Part shown: one piece after another, positions 15,075 through 22,984 of the stretch
Numbering within the stretch: position 1 is the first letter of the stretch
Layout of the letters: every line of letters starts with the position of its first letter
NCBI GenBank assembly: GCA_947178015.1
Contig: CAMWWW010000005.1
Location: forward strand, 1 to 23,170
DNA from: an uncultured Clostridia bacterium
Lineage (GTDB): Bacteria > Bacillota > Clostridia > Lachnospirales > Lachnospiraceae
DNA length: 23,170 bases
Direction: 5' to 3'
Notes under the pieces: generated by a model
Database searches by the model: none
What the model was told of the DNA's origin: nothing
What the model saw: the letters and a program-made list of their open reading frames with translations, nothing else
Made by a program: the position numbers and the translations under genes

Positions 15075-16856
15075 ATGAAAAAGATTGCAGAAAAAAAGGA
15101 TTTTATCTTATTTGCCGTCTGTGCCGTGATCTGTTATCTGGTATTTCAGCAGGGGGATATCCGGCATACAGGGGGGTGCTCCTTCGCGTATCTTCAGGGG
15201 CATATTCTTGATTTTTATGAGTGGAATGTAGAAAAGGCAGATATGTATGCAAGCTATATGCCGAGCACCTATATTCTATTTGCGATCTGGAATATTCCAG
15301 TAAAGCTTTTCGGCATTTTAAACGAGCCAAAGCTGGAGGTATCTTATTGGCTGATGATGTATTATAAGCTGCTTCCCACTTTGTTTTACCTTGGATCGTC
15401 GGTGCTGATCTATAAGATTATAAAGGAGCTGTCCATAGAAGAGGGCAGAGCAAAGCTTGCCATGTATGCTTTTCTCGCCGCGCCAATTGGATTTTACAGC
15501 CAGTTTTTATTTGGACAGTATGACAGCTTTACCGTATTTTTTACATTGCTTGGCGTGTACTATTATCTGCGGGAGGATCGCTTTCGGTTTGTGCTGTTTT
15601 TTGCGCTGGCAATTCCATTTAAATATTTTCCGCTTTTGGTCTTTGTGCCGCTGTTATTGCTGAAAGAGAAAAATATCTGGAAAATTATCCGAGATATGGT
15701 GCTGGTCGCGATCCCTTATGCGGTGGAGCTTATATTCTACTTCCCCAGTGAGATTTTTCGAGATTATGTGCTTGGCTTTACGCCGACAGAGTATGTGTAC
15801 AGCGCATCGCTTCCCACTGGCTCTACGAATTTGAGCCTTGTTATATGCGCCTTTTGTCTGATCTGCGCGTGGGCGTATTTTAAAAATGTTACGGGGAAGG
15901 TGCTTTTTGCGCAGTGGATGTGCTTTTTTGCCACACTTTCCTGTACAGTGATTTTTGGGCTGGCGCAGTGGCATCCGCAGTGGTTGTTATTTGCCGTGCC
16001 GTTCTGGGTTCTGGGGGCGATGCTCCACAAGGATACGAAGGTGTTCTGGGCACTGGATGTGCTGATGATGTTATTCTTCTGCATTTACCTGTGTGGAATC
16101 TACATCAATAATGCGGATCAGGCGATGTTTGAGTGGGGAATCCTTGGAAAGAATATGTACGGCAAAGAGGTGATGCCCTATCTAAACCGGGAGCTTCGGA
16201 TGTGGGATCTCTATCCTCTGAAGAATAATAATATATCTGGGACAATTTTTGCCGCTCTGATGACAGTGGCAGCGGTGTTTCAATATCCTCCATTTGCGCA
16301 GGGAAATCTGATGCAGGTGATCCCAAAAGGAATGAGGGCGCTTCATATTCGATTTTTGGCAGGAATCGCAGTTTTTATCGTGCCGGCCGTTATCTGTTAT
16401 CTGGTGGCAGCCCTTCCTCCTTATCTCAGTCTGGACATATCCAATGGCAGGCCGGAGGTACCAATGATTGGAGATACGGTGACGCAGGTTTTTACAGCGG
16501 CGGAGGATGATATTGTCCGGGTTGAGTTCTATCAGGGAACTTATGCAAGAATTAATACAGTCCCGCTGTATGTAACGATATCGGAGATGGAGACGGGAAA
16601 GGAAATCACATCAGTGGTATACGATACCAGCAAATTTAAAAATAATGCATGGGTATCTGTTCCCATTAAGGAAGGGCAGCTTAAGGCAGGTACACAGTAT
16701 CGTATTGATTTTGTCTGTCCTCAGGGGACAATATTAAATACGGTATGTCTGTTCCGCACAGAGGCTCAGGTTGATGAGACAACCTACTATATGGAATCGG
16801 GAATTGCACAGAATTATAATCTCTGTATCCGCTTGTATCGGAAAAACAGAGGTTAA
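15075..16856 (+). CDS. GT-C-like membrane glycosyltransferase with C-terminal domain (tandem copy 2)
   Basis: A 593-residue membrane protein. After a first helix (about 10-24), the external loop has QQGD (25-28) with Asp28, where GT-C enzymes hold a catalytic acidic residue. It continues with LQGHILDFYEW and YMPSTY. Later come FGQYD (146-150), IPFKYFPLL, LLLLKEK, QWHPQW (298-303) and LHKDTK, with about ten helices in all. Residues about 465-590 are a non-membrane, beta-rich domain with TYARINTVPLYV, ending YNLCIRLYRK. The arrangement resembles GT-C transferases of the PMT/GT87 type; the substrate is unknown. The longer frame from 15054 overlaps the previous gene, but GAGAGGGT at 15063-15070 supports ATG 15075. 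It is strongly similar to the following gene, including nearly identical DNA around QWHPQWLLFAVPFW. Confidence 0.75.
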   Translation: MKKIAEKKDFILFAVCAVICYLVFQQGDIRHTGGCSFAYLQGHILDFYEWNVEKADMYASYMPSTYILFAIWNIPVKLFGILNEPKLEVSYWLMMYYKLLPTLFYLGSSVLIYKIIKELSIEEGRAKLAMYAFLAAPIGFYSQFLFGQYDSFTVFFTLLGVYYYLREDRFRFVLFFALAIPFKYFPLLVFVPLLLLKEKNIWKIIRDMVLVAIPYAVELIFYFPSEIFRDYVLGFTPTEYVYSASLPTGSTNLSLVICAFCLICAWAYFKNVTGKVLFAQWMCFFATLSCTVIFGLAQWHPQWLLFAVPFWVLGAMLHKDTKVFWALDVLMMLFFCIYLCGIYINNADQAMFEWGILGKNMYGKEVMPYLNRELRMWDLYPLKNNNISGTIFAALMTVAAVFQYPPFAQGNLMQVIPKGMRALHIRFLAGIAVFIVPAVICYLVAALPPYLSLDISNGRPEVPMIGDTVTQVFTAAEDDIVRVEFYQGTYARINTVPLYVTISEMETGKEITSVVYDTSKFKNNAWVSVPIKEGQLKAGTQYRIDFVCPQGTILNTVCLFRTEAQVDETTYYMESGIAQNYNLCIRLYRKNRG

Positions 16857-16879
16857 ATAGAATCAGAAGGATGAGGCTT

Positions 16880-18655
16880 ATGACAGAGAAACCGCTGCAC
16901 AAAATTGATTATATAATATTTGCCGCTCTTGCTGTGGTGTGTTTTTTGACCTTTCAGCAGGGAGATATTATGCATACGGCAGGCTGCTCGTATGGCTATC
17001 TTCAGGGGCATTTTTGGGATTTTTATGAATGGGACGCCTACCAGTATAATATGTGGGGCAGTTATATGCCAAGCACATATCTGGTGTTTGCCGTCTGGAA
17101 TATTCCAATCAAGCTTCTGGGAATTGTCACATGCCCAGAGCGATTTGCGGCAAATACGGCTGTGCTTATGTGGTATAAGCTGCTCCCCGTATCGCTGTAT
17201 CTGGTATCCGGGTATTTGATCTACAAAATTGCATCCGTGATTGGTATGGGAACAAAGAAAAGCAAACTCTGCGCTTATGTTTTTCTCACAACGCCGATTG
17301 GATTTTTCAGCCAGTTTATGTTTGGGCAGTATGATATTTTTACAGTATTTCTGATTTTGCTTGGTATCTATTACTATCTCAAAGATAACCGGCGGCTGTT
17401 TGTGTTGTTTTTTGCGTTGTCTTTGCCGTTTAAATATTATTCGCTGCTTATCTTTGTTCCTCTTTTATTGTTGAAGGAGAAAAATGTTTTCCGCATTGTG
17501 CGGGATATGGTGGGTGTGACACTCTGCTATGTACTTGAATTTGCTTTTTATTTTCACAGTCCTCTGTTTCGGCAGTATGTGCTTGGCTTTGGACCGACCG
17601 GGTATGTCTATCAGGCGGGAATTGATACTGGGGCAGCACATCTCAGTCTTGTGCTTATGCTGTTCTGTGGCATCTGTGCATGGGCATATTTTACCAATCC
17701 AAAGACAAAAAGTGAGTTGTCCCAATGGGCATTTTACTTTGGTTGTCTGGTGATAGCAGTGATCTTTGGTCTGTCCCAGTGGCATCCGCAGTGGCTGTTA
17801 TTTGCCGTGCCCTTCTGGGTGATGTCCTCTTTCTTAAATAAGGACACAAAGATCTTTATGGTGTTAGACATCCTGATGATGCTGATGTTTATGATCTATA
17901 CGGTCAATATTTGGCCGGATCATGTGGATCAGGAGCTGTTTACATGGGGCGTTTTTGGGAATTATATCTACAAATATATCGGAACCAAGCTTAGTATGCG
18001 GGAGATCTTTGGCATTACGGACATGAATATGATAGGAAGCTTATTTACCACGCTTATGATTGCGGTTGCGCTATTTAAGCATCCAAAATATTGCAACGGG
18101 AACGTCAGCAGCAGTGTAGATTCCTGTATTGGGTGGATTCGGGCTCGTTTTCTGGGAGGGCTTGCTATCTTTTTGGTTCCGGCTGTCGCCTGTTTTATTG
18201 TGGCGGCGATGCCGCCCTATGTTTCCTTAAATACAGGGCCATCCTATCAAGTGGAGCTGCCTTTAATTGCCAGCCGCATGTCGCAGGTATTTATCGCGGA
18301 ACAGCCATTTGTGGAGAGGATTGACTTTAAGGTTGCCACCTATGCGAGAAAGAATGAGGTGCAGCTTGAAGTGAATCTGGTGGAATATGAGGGAGATAAT
18401 CTAATTTATACCACGACGCTTGACACGGCAGAATTTGAAGATAATGGCTGGGTAAAGCTTGATGTTGGAAAAATCCCTGTTCAGCCGGGAAAGACTTACC
18501 GAATCGATTTCTGTTGTTATGATGGGGATGCAGGAAATTGTATCAGCCTGTACCGCACAGAGGATAGGGAAAGGGCAGAGGATGCCTTTGCCATGGTAAG
18601 AGAGTATCCGCAGGAGTATAATCTGTGTGTAAGGGTGTTTGGAGCAATTCAATAG
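16880..18655 (+). CDS. GT-C-like membrane glycosyltransferase with C-terminal domain (tandem copy 3)
   Basis: A 591-residue paralogue of the preceding protein with the same plan: first helix at about 11-25, QQGD with Asp29, LQGHFWDFYEW, SYMPSTY, FGQYD (148-152), LPFKYYSLL, QWHPQW (300-305), LNKDTK, and a C-terminal beta-rich region from about 463 with TYARKNEVQLEV, ending YNLCVRVFGA. All polar motifs seen in copy 2 are kept, so it is probably an active transferase, perhaps with a different acceptor or donor. An ATG at 16871 directly abuts AGAAGG and is too close; ATG 16880 has GATGAGG 5 bases upstream and is preferred. It starts 23 bases after copy 2 and is followed by rfbF. Family assignment rests on architecture and motifs. 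Confidence 0.75.
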   Translation: MTEKPLHKIDYIIFAALAVVCFLTFQQGDIMHTAGCSYGYLQGHFWDFYEWDAYQYNMWGSYMPSTYLVFAVWNIPIKLLGIVTCPERFAANTAVLMWYKLLPVSLYLVSGYLIYKIASVIGMGTKKSKLCAYVFLTTPIGFFSQFMFGQYDIFTVFLILLGIYYYLKDNRRLFVLFFALSLPFKYYSLLIFVPLLLLKEKNVFRIVRDMVGVTLCYVLEFAFYFHSPLFRQYVLGFGPTGYVYQAGIDTGAAHLSLVLMLFCGICAWAYFTNPKTKSELSQWAFYFGCLVIAVIFGLSQWHPQWLLFAVPFWVMSSFLNKDTKIFMVLDILMMLMFMIYTVNIWPDHVDQELFTWGVFGNYIYKYIGTKLSMREIFGITDMNMIGSLFTTLMIAVALFKHPKYCNGNVSSSVDSCIGWIRARFLGGLAIFLVPAVACFIVAAMPPYVSLNTGPSYQVELPLIASRMSQVFIAEQPFVERIDFKVATYARKNEVQLEVNLVEYEGDNLIYTTTLDTAEFEDNGWVKLDVGKIPVQPGKTYRIDFCCYDGDAGNCISLYRTEDRERAEDAFAMVREYPQEYNLCVRVFGAIQ

Positions 18656-18693
18656 AGGAAACCATAAATTGGAAAAGAAAAGGAGAAGGGCGG

Positions 18694-19467
18694 ATGAAGG
18701 TTGTTATATTTGCAGGTGGATTTGGGACAAGGATCAGCGAGCAGAGCCACTTAAAGCCGAAGCCAATGATAGAGATTGGGGAAAAGCCGATTCTGTGGCA
18801 TATTATGAAGATCTATTCGGAGTATGGCTTCCATGAATTTATCATTTGTCTTGGCTATAAGCAGTATGTAGTGAAGGAATTTTTTGCTGATTATTTTCTG
18901 CACACCTCAGACGTCACATTTGATCTGGCAAACAACAGCATGGAGGTGCACAACAACTATTCCGAGCCGTGGAAGGTGACATTGGTGGACACTGGCCTGC
19001 ATACTATGACTGGAGGAAGAGTAAAGCGCATACAGAGCTATGTGGGAGACGAGCCGTTTATGCTGACCTACGGAGATGCTGTCAGTGATGTAGATATAAA
19101 GAAGGTTCTGGAGTTTCACCAATCACATGGAAAAACTGCTACACTTACCACGGTAGATTTTGCTCAGATGAAGGGTGTGCTGGATATTGATAAGGATAAT
19201 ACGATACGTGCCTTCCGTGAGAAGGATGCCGCTGACGCAACATTTATTAACGGCGGCTTTATGGTGATGAACCCGGAGATATTTGATTATATCAAGGGAG
19301 ATGACACGGTATTTGAGAGAGAGCCGCTGCAAAGGCTGGCGGCGGAGGGACAGCTAAAGTCCTATTATCATGATGGCTTCTGGCAGTGCATGGACACGCA
19401 GAGGGAGATGCAGCGTCTTGAGGAGATGTGGCAGACCGGACATGCACCATGGAAAATATGGAAGTGA
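18694..19467 (+). CDS. rfbF: glucose-1-phosphate cytidylyltransferase (RfbF)
   Basis: This enzyme makes CDP-glucose from CTP and glucose-1-phosphate, the first step towards CDP-3,6-dideoxyhexoses. The 257-residue length is that of the classical RfbF proteins. Motifs include AGGFGTRISEQSHLKPKPM (7-25) for nucleotide binding, GEKPILWHIMKIYS, an LTYGDAVSDVD metal-binding segment, NGGFMVMNPEIFDYI, and FWQCMDTQREMQRLE near the C-terminus. The frame runs back to 18625 inside the preceding gene, but AGGAGAAGGG at 18681-18690 just before ATG 18694 and the family start MKVVIFAGG fix the start. It is followed 8 bases later by rfbG, and the three genes F-G-H form a compact pathway block. Confidence 0.95.
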   Translation: MKVVIFAGGFGTRISEQSHLKPKPMIEIGEKPILWHIMKIYSEYGFHEFIICLGYKQYVVKEFFADYFLHTSDVTFDLANNSMEVHNNYSEPWKVTLVDTGLHTMTGGRVKRIQSYVGDEPFMLTYGDAVSDVDIKKVLEFHQSHGKTATLTTVDFAQMKGVLDIDKDNTIRAFREKDAADATFINGGFMVMNPEIFDYIKGDDTVFEREPLQRLAAEGQLKSYYHDGFWQCMDTQREMQRLEEMWQTGHAPWKIWK

Positions 19468-19475
19468 GGATGGCA

Positions 19476-20540
19476 ATGCTTGAATTTTATAAAGGAAAAA
19501 ACGTATTTCTTACCGGACACACTGGATTTAAGGGGGCATGGCTTTCAAAGCTGCTGCTGCTTGCGGGGGCTAACGTGACAGGGTATTCCCTTCTGCCGCC
19601 GGAGAAGGATAATTTATTTGATTTGTCGGGTGTGGAGGGACAGATGAATTCTGTGATTGGAGACATCCGCGATAGAGATCATTTACAAAAAATATTTGAG
19701 GCGGCACAACCAGAGATTGTCTTTCACCTTGCCGCACAGCCGATAGTGCGGGATTCTTATAAAGATCCAGTGTACACCTACGAGACAAATGTGATGGGCA
19801 CGGTGAATATTCTGGAATGTATCCGCAGGACGGATTGCGTGCGTTCCTTTCTTAATGTGACGACGGATAAAGTATATAAAAACAGGGAGTGGGAGTGGGG
19901 ATACCGCGAGGACGAATATCTGGATGGCTACGATCCCTATTCAAACAGCAAATCCTGCTCAGAGCTGGTGACGCACAGCTATAAACGTTCTTTTTTTGAG
20001 GAGAGAGAGATCCGAATCTCCACTGCAAGGGCAGGAAATGTCATTGGCGGCGGAGACTTTGCCAATGATAGAATTATACCAGACTGCATCCGCGCAGCGC
20101 AAAAAAAGGAGCCGGTTGTTGTGAGAAATCCATTTTCTGTCAGGCCTTATCAACATGTGCTGGAGCCGCTGATGGTATATCTGCAGATTGGCAAAGCCCA
20201 GTACGAGGAAAAACGCTATGAGGGATATTACAATGTAGGCCCAGATGATTATGACTGTGTAACAACAGGAGAGCTCGCCACACTTTTCTGCAAAGCGTGG
20301 GGAGAGGGGCTTACATGGGAGGATCGGTATGACGGAGGCCCTCATGAGGCGAATTTTTTAAAGTTGGACTGCTCAAGACTTAAGAAAACCTTTGGATGGA
20401 AGCCAGTGTGGGGAATTGAAAAGGCAGTTGAAAAAACAGTAGAATGGGCGAAATGCCATCAGAGTGGGGGAGATATCCCCGCATGTATGGAGAGACAGAT
20501 AGAAGAATTTATTCATGCAACAGTAGAAAGGATGAAATAA
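19476..20540 (+). CDS. rfbG: CDP-glucose 4,6-dehydratase (RfbG)
   Basis: This enzyme converts CDP-glucose to CDP-4-keto-6-deoxyglucose. The 354-residue product is an extended short-chain dehydrogenase with TGHTGFKGAWLS (13-24), a variant typical of RfbG rather than RfbB. It also has HLAAQPIVRDSY, VTTDKVYKN (128-136), YDPYSNSKSCSE with YSNSK (155-159), ARAGNVIGGGDFA, DRIIPDCIRA, and VRPYQHVLEPL. The frame extends to 19428, overlapping rfbF. The ATGs at 19470 and 19476 are both downstream of the rfbF stop; GAGG at 19466-19469 touches the first and is 6 bases from the second, so 19476 is chosen with 19470 as an alternative. It is followed 6 bases later by rfbH. Confidence 0.95.
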   Translation: MLEFYKGKNVFLTGHTGFKGAWLSKLLLLAGANVTGYSLLPPEKDNLFDLSGVEGQMNSVIGDIRDRDHLQKIFEAAQPEIVFHLAAQPIVRDSYKDPVYTYETNVMGTVNILECIRRTDCVRSFLNVTTDKVYKNREWEWGYREDEYLDGYDPYSNSKSCSELVTHSYKRSFFEEREIRISTARAGNVIGGGDFANDRIIPDCIRAAQKKEPVVVRNPFSVRPYQHVLEPLMVYLQIGKAQYEEKRYEGYYNVGPDDYDCVTTGELATLFCKAWGEGLTWEDRYDGGPHEANFLKLDCSRLKKTFGWKPVWGIEKAVEKTVEWAKCHQSGGDIPACMERQIEEFIHATVERMK

Positions 20541-20546
20541 AAAGTT

Positions 20547-21884
20547 ATGTTTGAAAATATGTCGGAGGCGCAGGCACGCGAGGAAATTCTTGCTGCCACG
20601 CGAGAATACTGCAAAAAATATCACAATAAAAAAGAATATAAAAAGGGGGATCGCATCCCTTATGCATCCCGCGTCTATGACGAGGAGGAGATGACGAATT
20701 TAGTAGACAGTGCATTGGAATTTTGGCTTACCTCTGGAAGATACACAGAGCAATTTGAGGAGGAGTTTGCCAACTATCTCGGCGTTCGCTTTTGTTCTGT
20801 AGTAAATTCTGGTTCCTCCGCCAATCTTGTCGCATTTATGGCGTTGACTTCCCCTCTTCTAGGAGATAGAAGGATAAAGAGAGGAGACGAGGTGATCACA
20901 GTGGCGGCTGGCTTTCCGACAACTGTGGCGCCAATGATTCAATATGGAGCAGTCCCTGTATTTGTCGATGTGACGATCCCGCAATATAATATTGACATCT
21001 CGATGCTAGAGCAGGCGTATTCGGACAAGACAAAGGCTGTGATGATCGCCCATACACTGGGGAATCCATTTGATTTAAAAGCGGTCAAAGAATTCTGCGA
21101 CAAGCATAAGCTGTGGCTGGTGGAGGATAACTGCGATGCACTTGGAAGCCGCTATACAATGGACGGAAAAGAATATCTAACCGGCACAATCGGAGATATT
21201 GGGACTTCCAGCTTCTATCCGCCGCATCATATGACGATGGGAGAAGGTGGAGCAGTCTATACAGACAATGTACTGTTAAATAAAATTATACGCTCCTTCC
21301 GGGATTGGGGAAGAGACTGTGCATGTCCATCAGGAAGGGACAATTTGTGTGGGCATCGCTTTGACAAGCAGTATGGAGAGCTTCCTCTTGGTTATGACCA
21401 TAAATATGTCTACTCTCATTTTGGCTATAACCTAAAGGCAACAGATATGCAGGCTGCGATAGGCTGTGCACAACTTAAAAAATTCCCATCTTTTGTGGAA
21501 AGAAGACGGCACAATTTTGATCGTCTCTACGCCGCTGTAAAACGCGCAGAGGAGAAACTTATCTTGCCGGAGGCATGCAGCAATGCAAAGCCAAGCTGGT
21601 TTGGGTTTATGCTGACCTGCCGCGAGGGTGTGGACAGAAATCAAGTAGTGCCATATATAGAAGGAAAAGGAGTACAGACACGTATGCTTTTTGCCGGCAA
21701 TCTGGTAAAGCATCCATGCTTTGACGAGATGAGAAAGACACAGGAGGGTTATCGCGTTGTAGGAGATCTGACAAATACGGACCGTATTATGCAGGATACC
21801 TTCTGGGTAGGCTTATATCCGGGCATGACGGATGAGATGCTGGATGATATGGGGAAAATAATATGTGAGGCAGTCGGCGTATAG
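20547..21884 (+). CDS. rfbH: CDP-4-keto-6-deoxyglucose 3-dehydrase, [2Fe-2S]/PMP enzyme (RfbH, E1)
   Basis: This enzyme removes the C3 hydroxyl of CDP-4-keto-6-deoxyglucose, leading to CDP-4-keto-3,6-dideoxyglucose with electrons from a partner reductase. The 445-residue protein has the aminotransferase fold of the DegT/DnrJ/EryC1 group: NSGSSANLVA, VAAGFPTTVAP, EDNCDALGS (193-201) and MGEGGA (231-236). The usual PLP-binding Lys is replaced by His227 in PPHHMT, as in E1. Cys196 and the C-x-C-x7-C set C258, C260, C268 supply the iron-sulfur ligands. These cysteines distinguish E1 from the ColD type, which makes a similar conversion without a cluster. Start at ATG 20547, 6 bases after rfbG. No E3 ferredoxin-like reductase and no final 4-keto reductase is found in the window. 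Confidence 0.95.
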   Translation: MFENMSEAQAREEILAATREYCKKYHNKKEYKKGDRIPYASRVYDEEEMTNLVDSALEFWLTSGRYTEQFEEEFANYLGVRFCSVVNSGSSANLVAFMALTSPLLGDRRIKRGDEVITVAAGFPTTVAPMIQYGAVPVFVDVTIPQYNIDISMLEQAYSDKTKAVMIAHTLGNPFDLKAVKEFCDKHKLWLVEDNCDALGSRYTMDGKEYLTGTIGDIGTSSFYPPHHMTMGEGGAVYTDNVLLNKIIRSFRDWGRDCACPSGRDNLCGHRFDKQYGELPLGYDHKYVYSHFGYNLKATDMQAAIGCAQLKKFPSFVERRRHNFDRLYAAVKRAEEKLILPEACSNAKPSWFGFMLTCREGVDRNQVVPYIEGKGVQTRMLFAGNLVKHPCFDEMRKTQEGYRVVGDLTNTDRIMQDTFWVGLYPGMTDEMLDDMGKIICEAVGV

Positions 21885-21908
21885 AGGGAGGAAGGCTGAG
21901 CCAGAAAG

Positions 21909-22751
21909 ATGGAGACGCGAATCAAGCAGGTACAGGCGGCAAACTTAAAAGTACTAAAGACGGTGGATCAGATATGCAGAAAACATGGCATCCAGTATTT
22001 GCTGGATGCCGGAACATTAATCGGGGCAGTGCGCCATAAGGGATTTATTCCGTGGGATGATGATGTGGACATAGCTTTTTTGCGGAAGGACTATGAGCGT
22101 TTTATCAAGGTTGCAAAAAAAGAGCTGCCAGAGGGAATTCATCTGTGGCTTCCCTCCGATTTTGCAGATATTGAGGCATTTTATGATTTCACGCCAAAGC
22201 TTATCTACGAGAACAGCAGAAAAAGGCTGCCAGACCGGGATACGGCATTTTATAAAGAAGAATTAAATCATATCTGTGTGGATATTTTTATTCTTGATGA
22301 AATTTCAGAAAATCCATTTGCCAGAAAACTTCAAATATTGATTAATAAAATAATCTATGGCATGGCGATGGGACACCGCAGAAAGCTGGATTTCTCAAAA
22401 TACAGCCCTTTGCAGAAGCTTCAAGTAATCTTGCTTGCCGGGATAGGAAGCAGCATAGATATGAAAACATTAATAAGATGGGAGCGAAAAGCGGCCCTAA
22501 GGCAGAAAAAGGGGAAAAGCCATCTTTTATATTATAGTAATTATCAACCAGACTATGTGCATATGATTGTTCCAAGAGAAGGCTCAGAGCAGGTTTTGGA
22601 GGTACCCTTTGAGGATATGACGGCGATGATACCAAAGGGATATGACAGAGTGCTCACGGTGGTATATGGGGACTATATGACACTGCCGCCAGAGGAGAAG
22701 AGAAAACCTACCCACGGTGAACTTGACGCAGAGGGATTTTTTGTACAATGA
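21909..22751 (+). CDS. licD: LicD/FKRP-family phosphotransferase
   Basis: A 280-residue protein with the LicD signature: HGIQYLLDAGTLIGAVRH (26-43), then GFIPWDDDVDIAF (45-57), whose Asp cluster binds metal in this nucleotidyltransferase-fold family. CVDIFILDE appears further on, and LPPEEKRKPTHGE near the end. LicD enzymes transfer phosphocholine or other phospho-substituents to surface glycans; in other families they act on phospho-ribitol or phosphomannan. No licA/licB/licC-type choline genes lie in the window, so the substituent is unknown. It follows rfbH after 24 bases with a GGGAGGAAGG stretch upstream, so it is probably the last gene of the operon. The symbol denotes the family only. 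Confidence 0.85.
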   Translation: METRIKQVQAANLKVLKTVDQICRKHGIQYLLDAGTLIGAVRHKGFIPWDDDVDIAFLRKDYERFIKVAKKELPEGIHLWLPSDFADIEAFYDFTPKLIYENSRKRLPDRDTAFYKEELNHICVDIFILDEISENPFARKLQILINKIIYGMAMGHRRKLDFSKYSPLQKLQVILLAGIGSSIDMKTLIRWERKAALRQKKGKSHLLYYSNYQPDYVHMIVPREGSEQVLEVPFEDMTAMIPKGYDRVLTVVYGDYMTLPPEEKRKPTHGELDAEGFFVQ

Positions 22752-22761
22752 AAGTGCTTAT

Positions 22762-22810
22762 ACAAATCGCTGTTTCGGATAATGTATAGATTTATGTAAA
22801 GGCGATTTGT
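22762..22810 (+). repeat. 9-bp perfect inverted repeat after licD
   Basis: ACAAATCGC (22762-22770) and GCGATTTGT (22802-22810) are exact reverse complements around a 31-base loop, 10 bases after the licD stop. It could be a weak terminator stem, but the T tract after it (CATTTTC) is short and distant. The motif TTTCGGA occurs both in the loop (22773) and after the right arm (22819). Confidence 0.35.
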
Positions 22811-22821
22811 GTAATCATTTT

Positions 22822-22984
22822 CGGAAAAGGTCCGCGCAAAGAATCGCCTATAGTCCTCCGTCACCCCGCTCTCGCTTAGTGAAAAACGTAACGGACGCTA
22901 AGCTCGTAAGAAACCTCGCTAAGCGCCGACGTTTTTCAATAGGTGCCTTGAGGACTATAGGTGATTCTCTGCGCTATTTTTTCG
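22822..22984. repeat. ~163-nt imperfect palindrome, possible MITE-like or structured RNA element with terminator-like end
   Basis: The outer arms 22834-22858 and 22950-22974 pair at 23 of 25 positions, and weaker pairing extends to 22822 and 22984. Inside, TGAAAAACGT (22880-22889) pairs exactly with ACGTTTTTCA (22929-22938). Between these, several CTAAGC/GCTTAG segments (22874-22879, 22897-22902, 22918-22924) can pair in alternative ways. TTTTTT follows at 22977-22982, so on the + strand the element could terminate the licD transcript. It contains no transposase. Long hairpins flanking operons can be non-autonomous repeats; dispersed copies elsewhere in the genome would be expected in that case. 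Confidence 0.6.
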
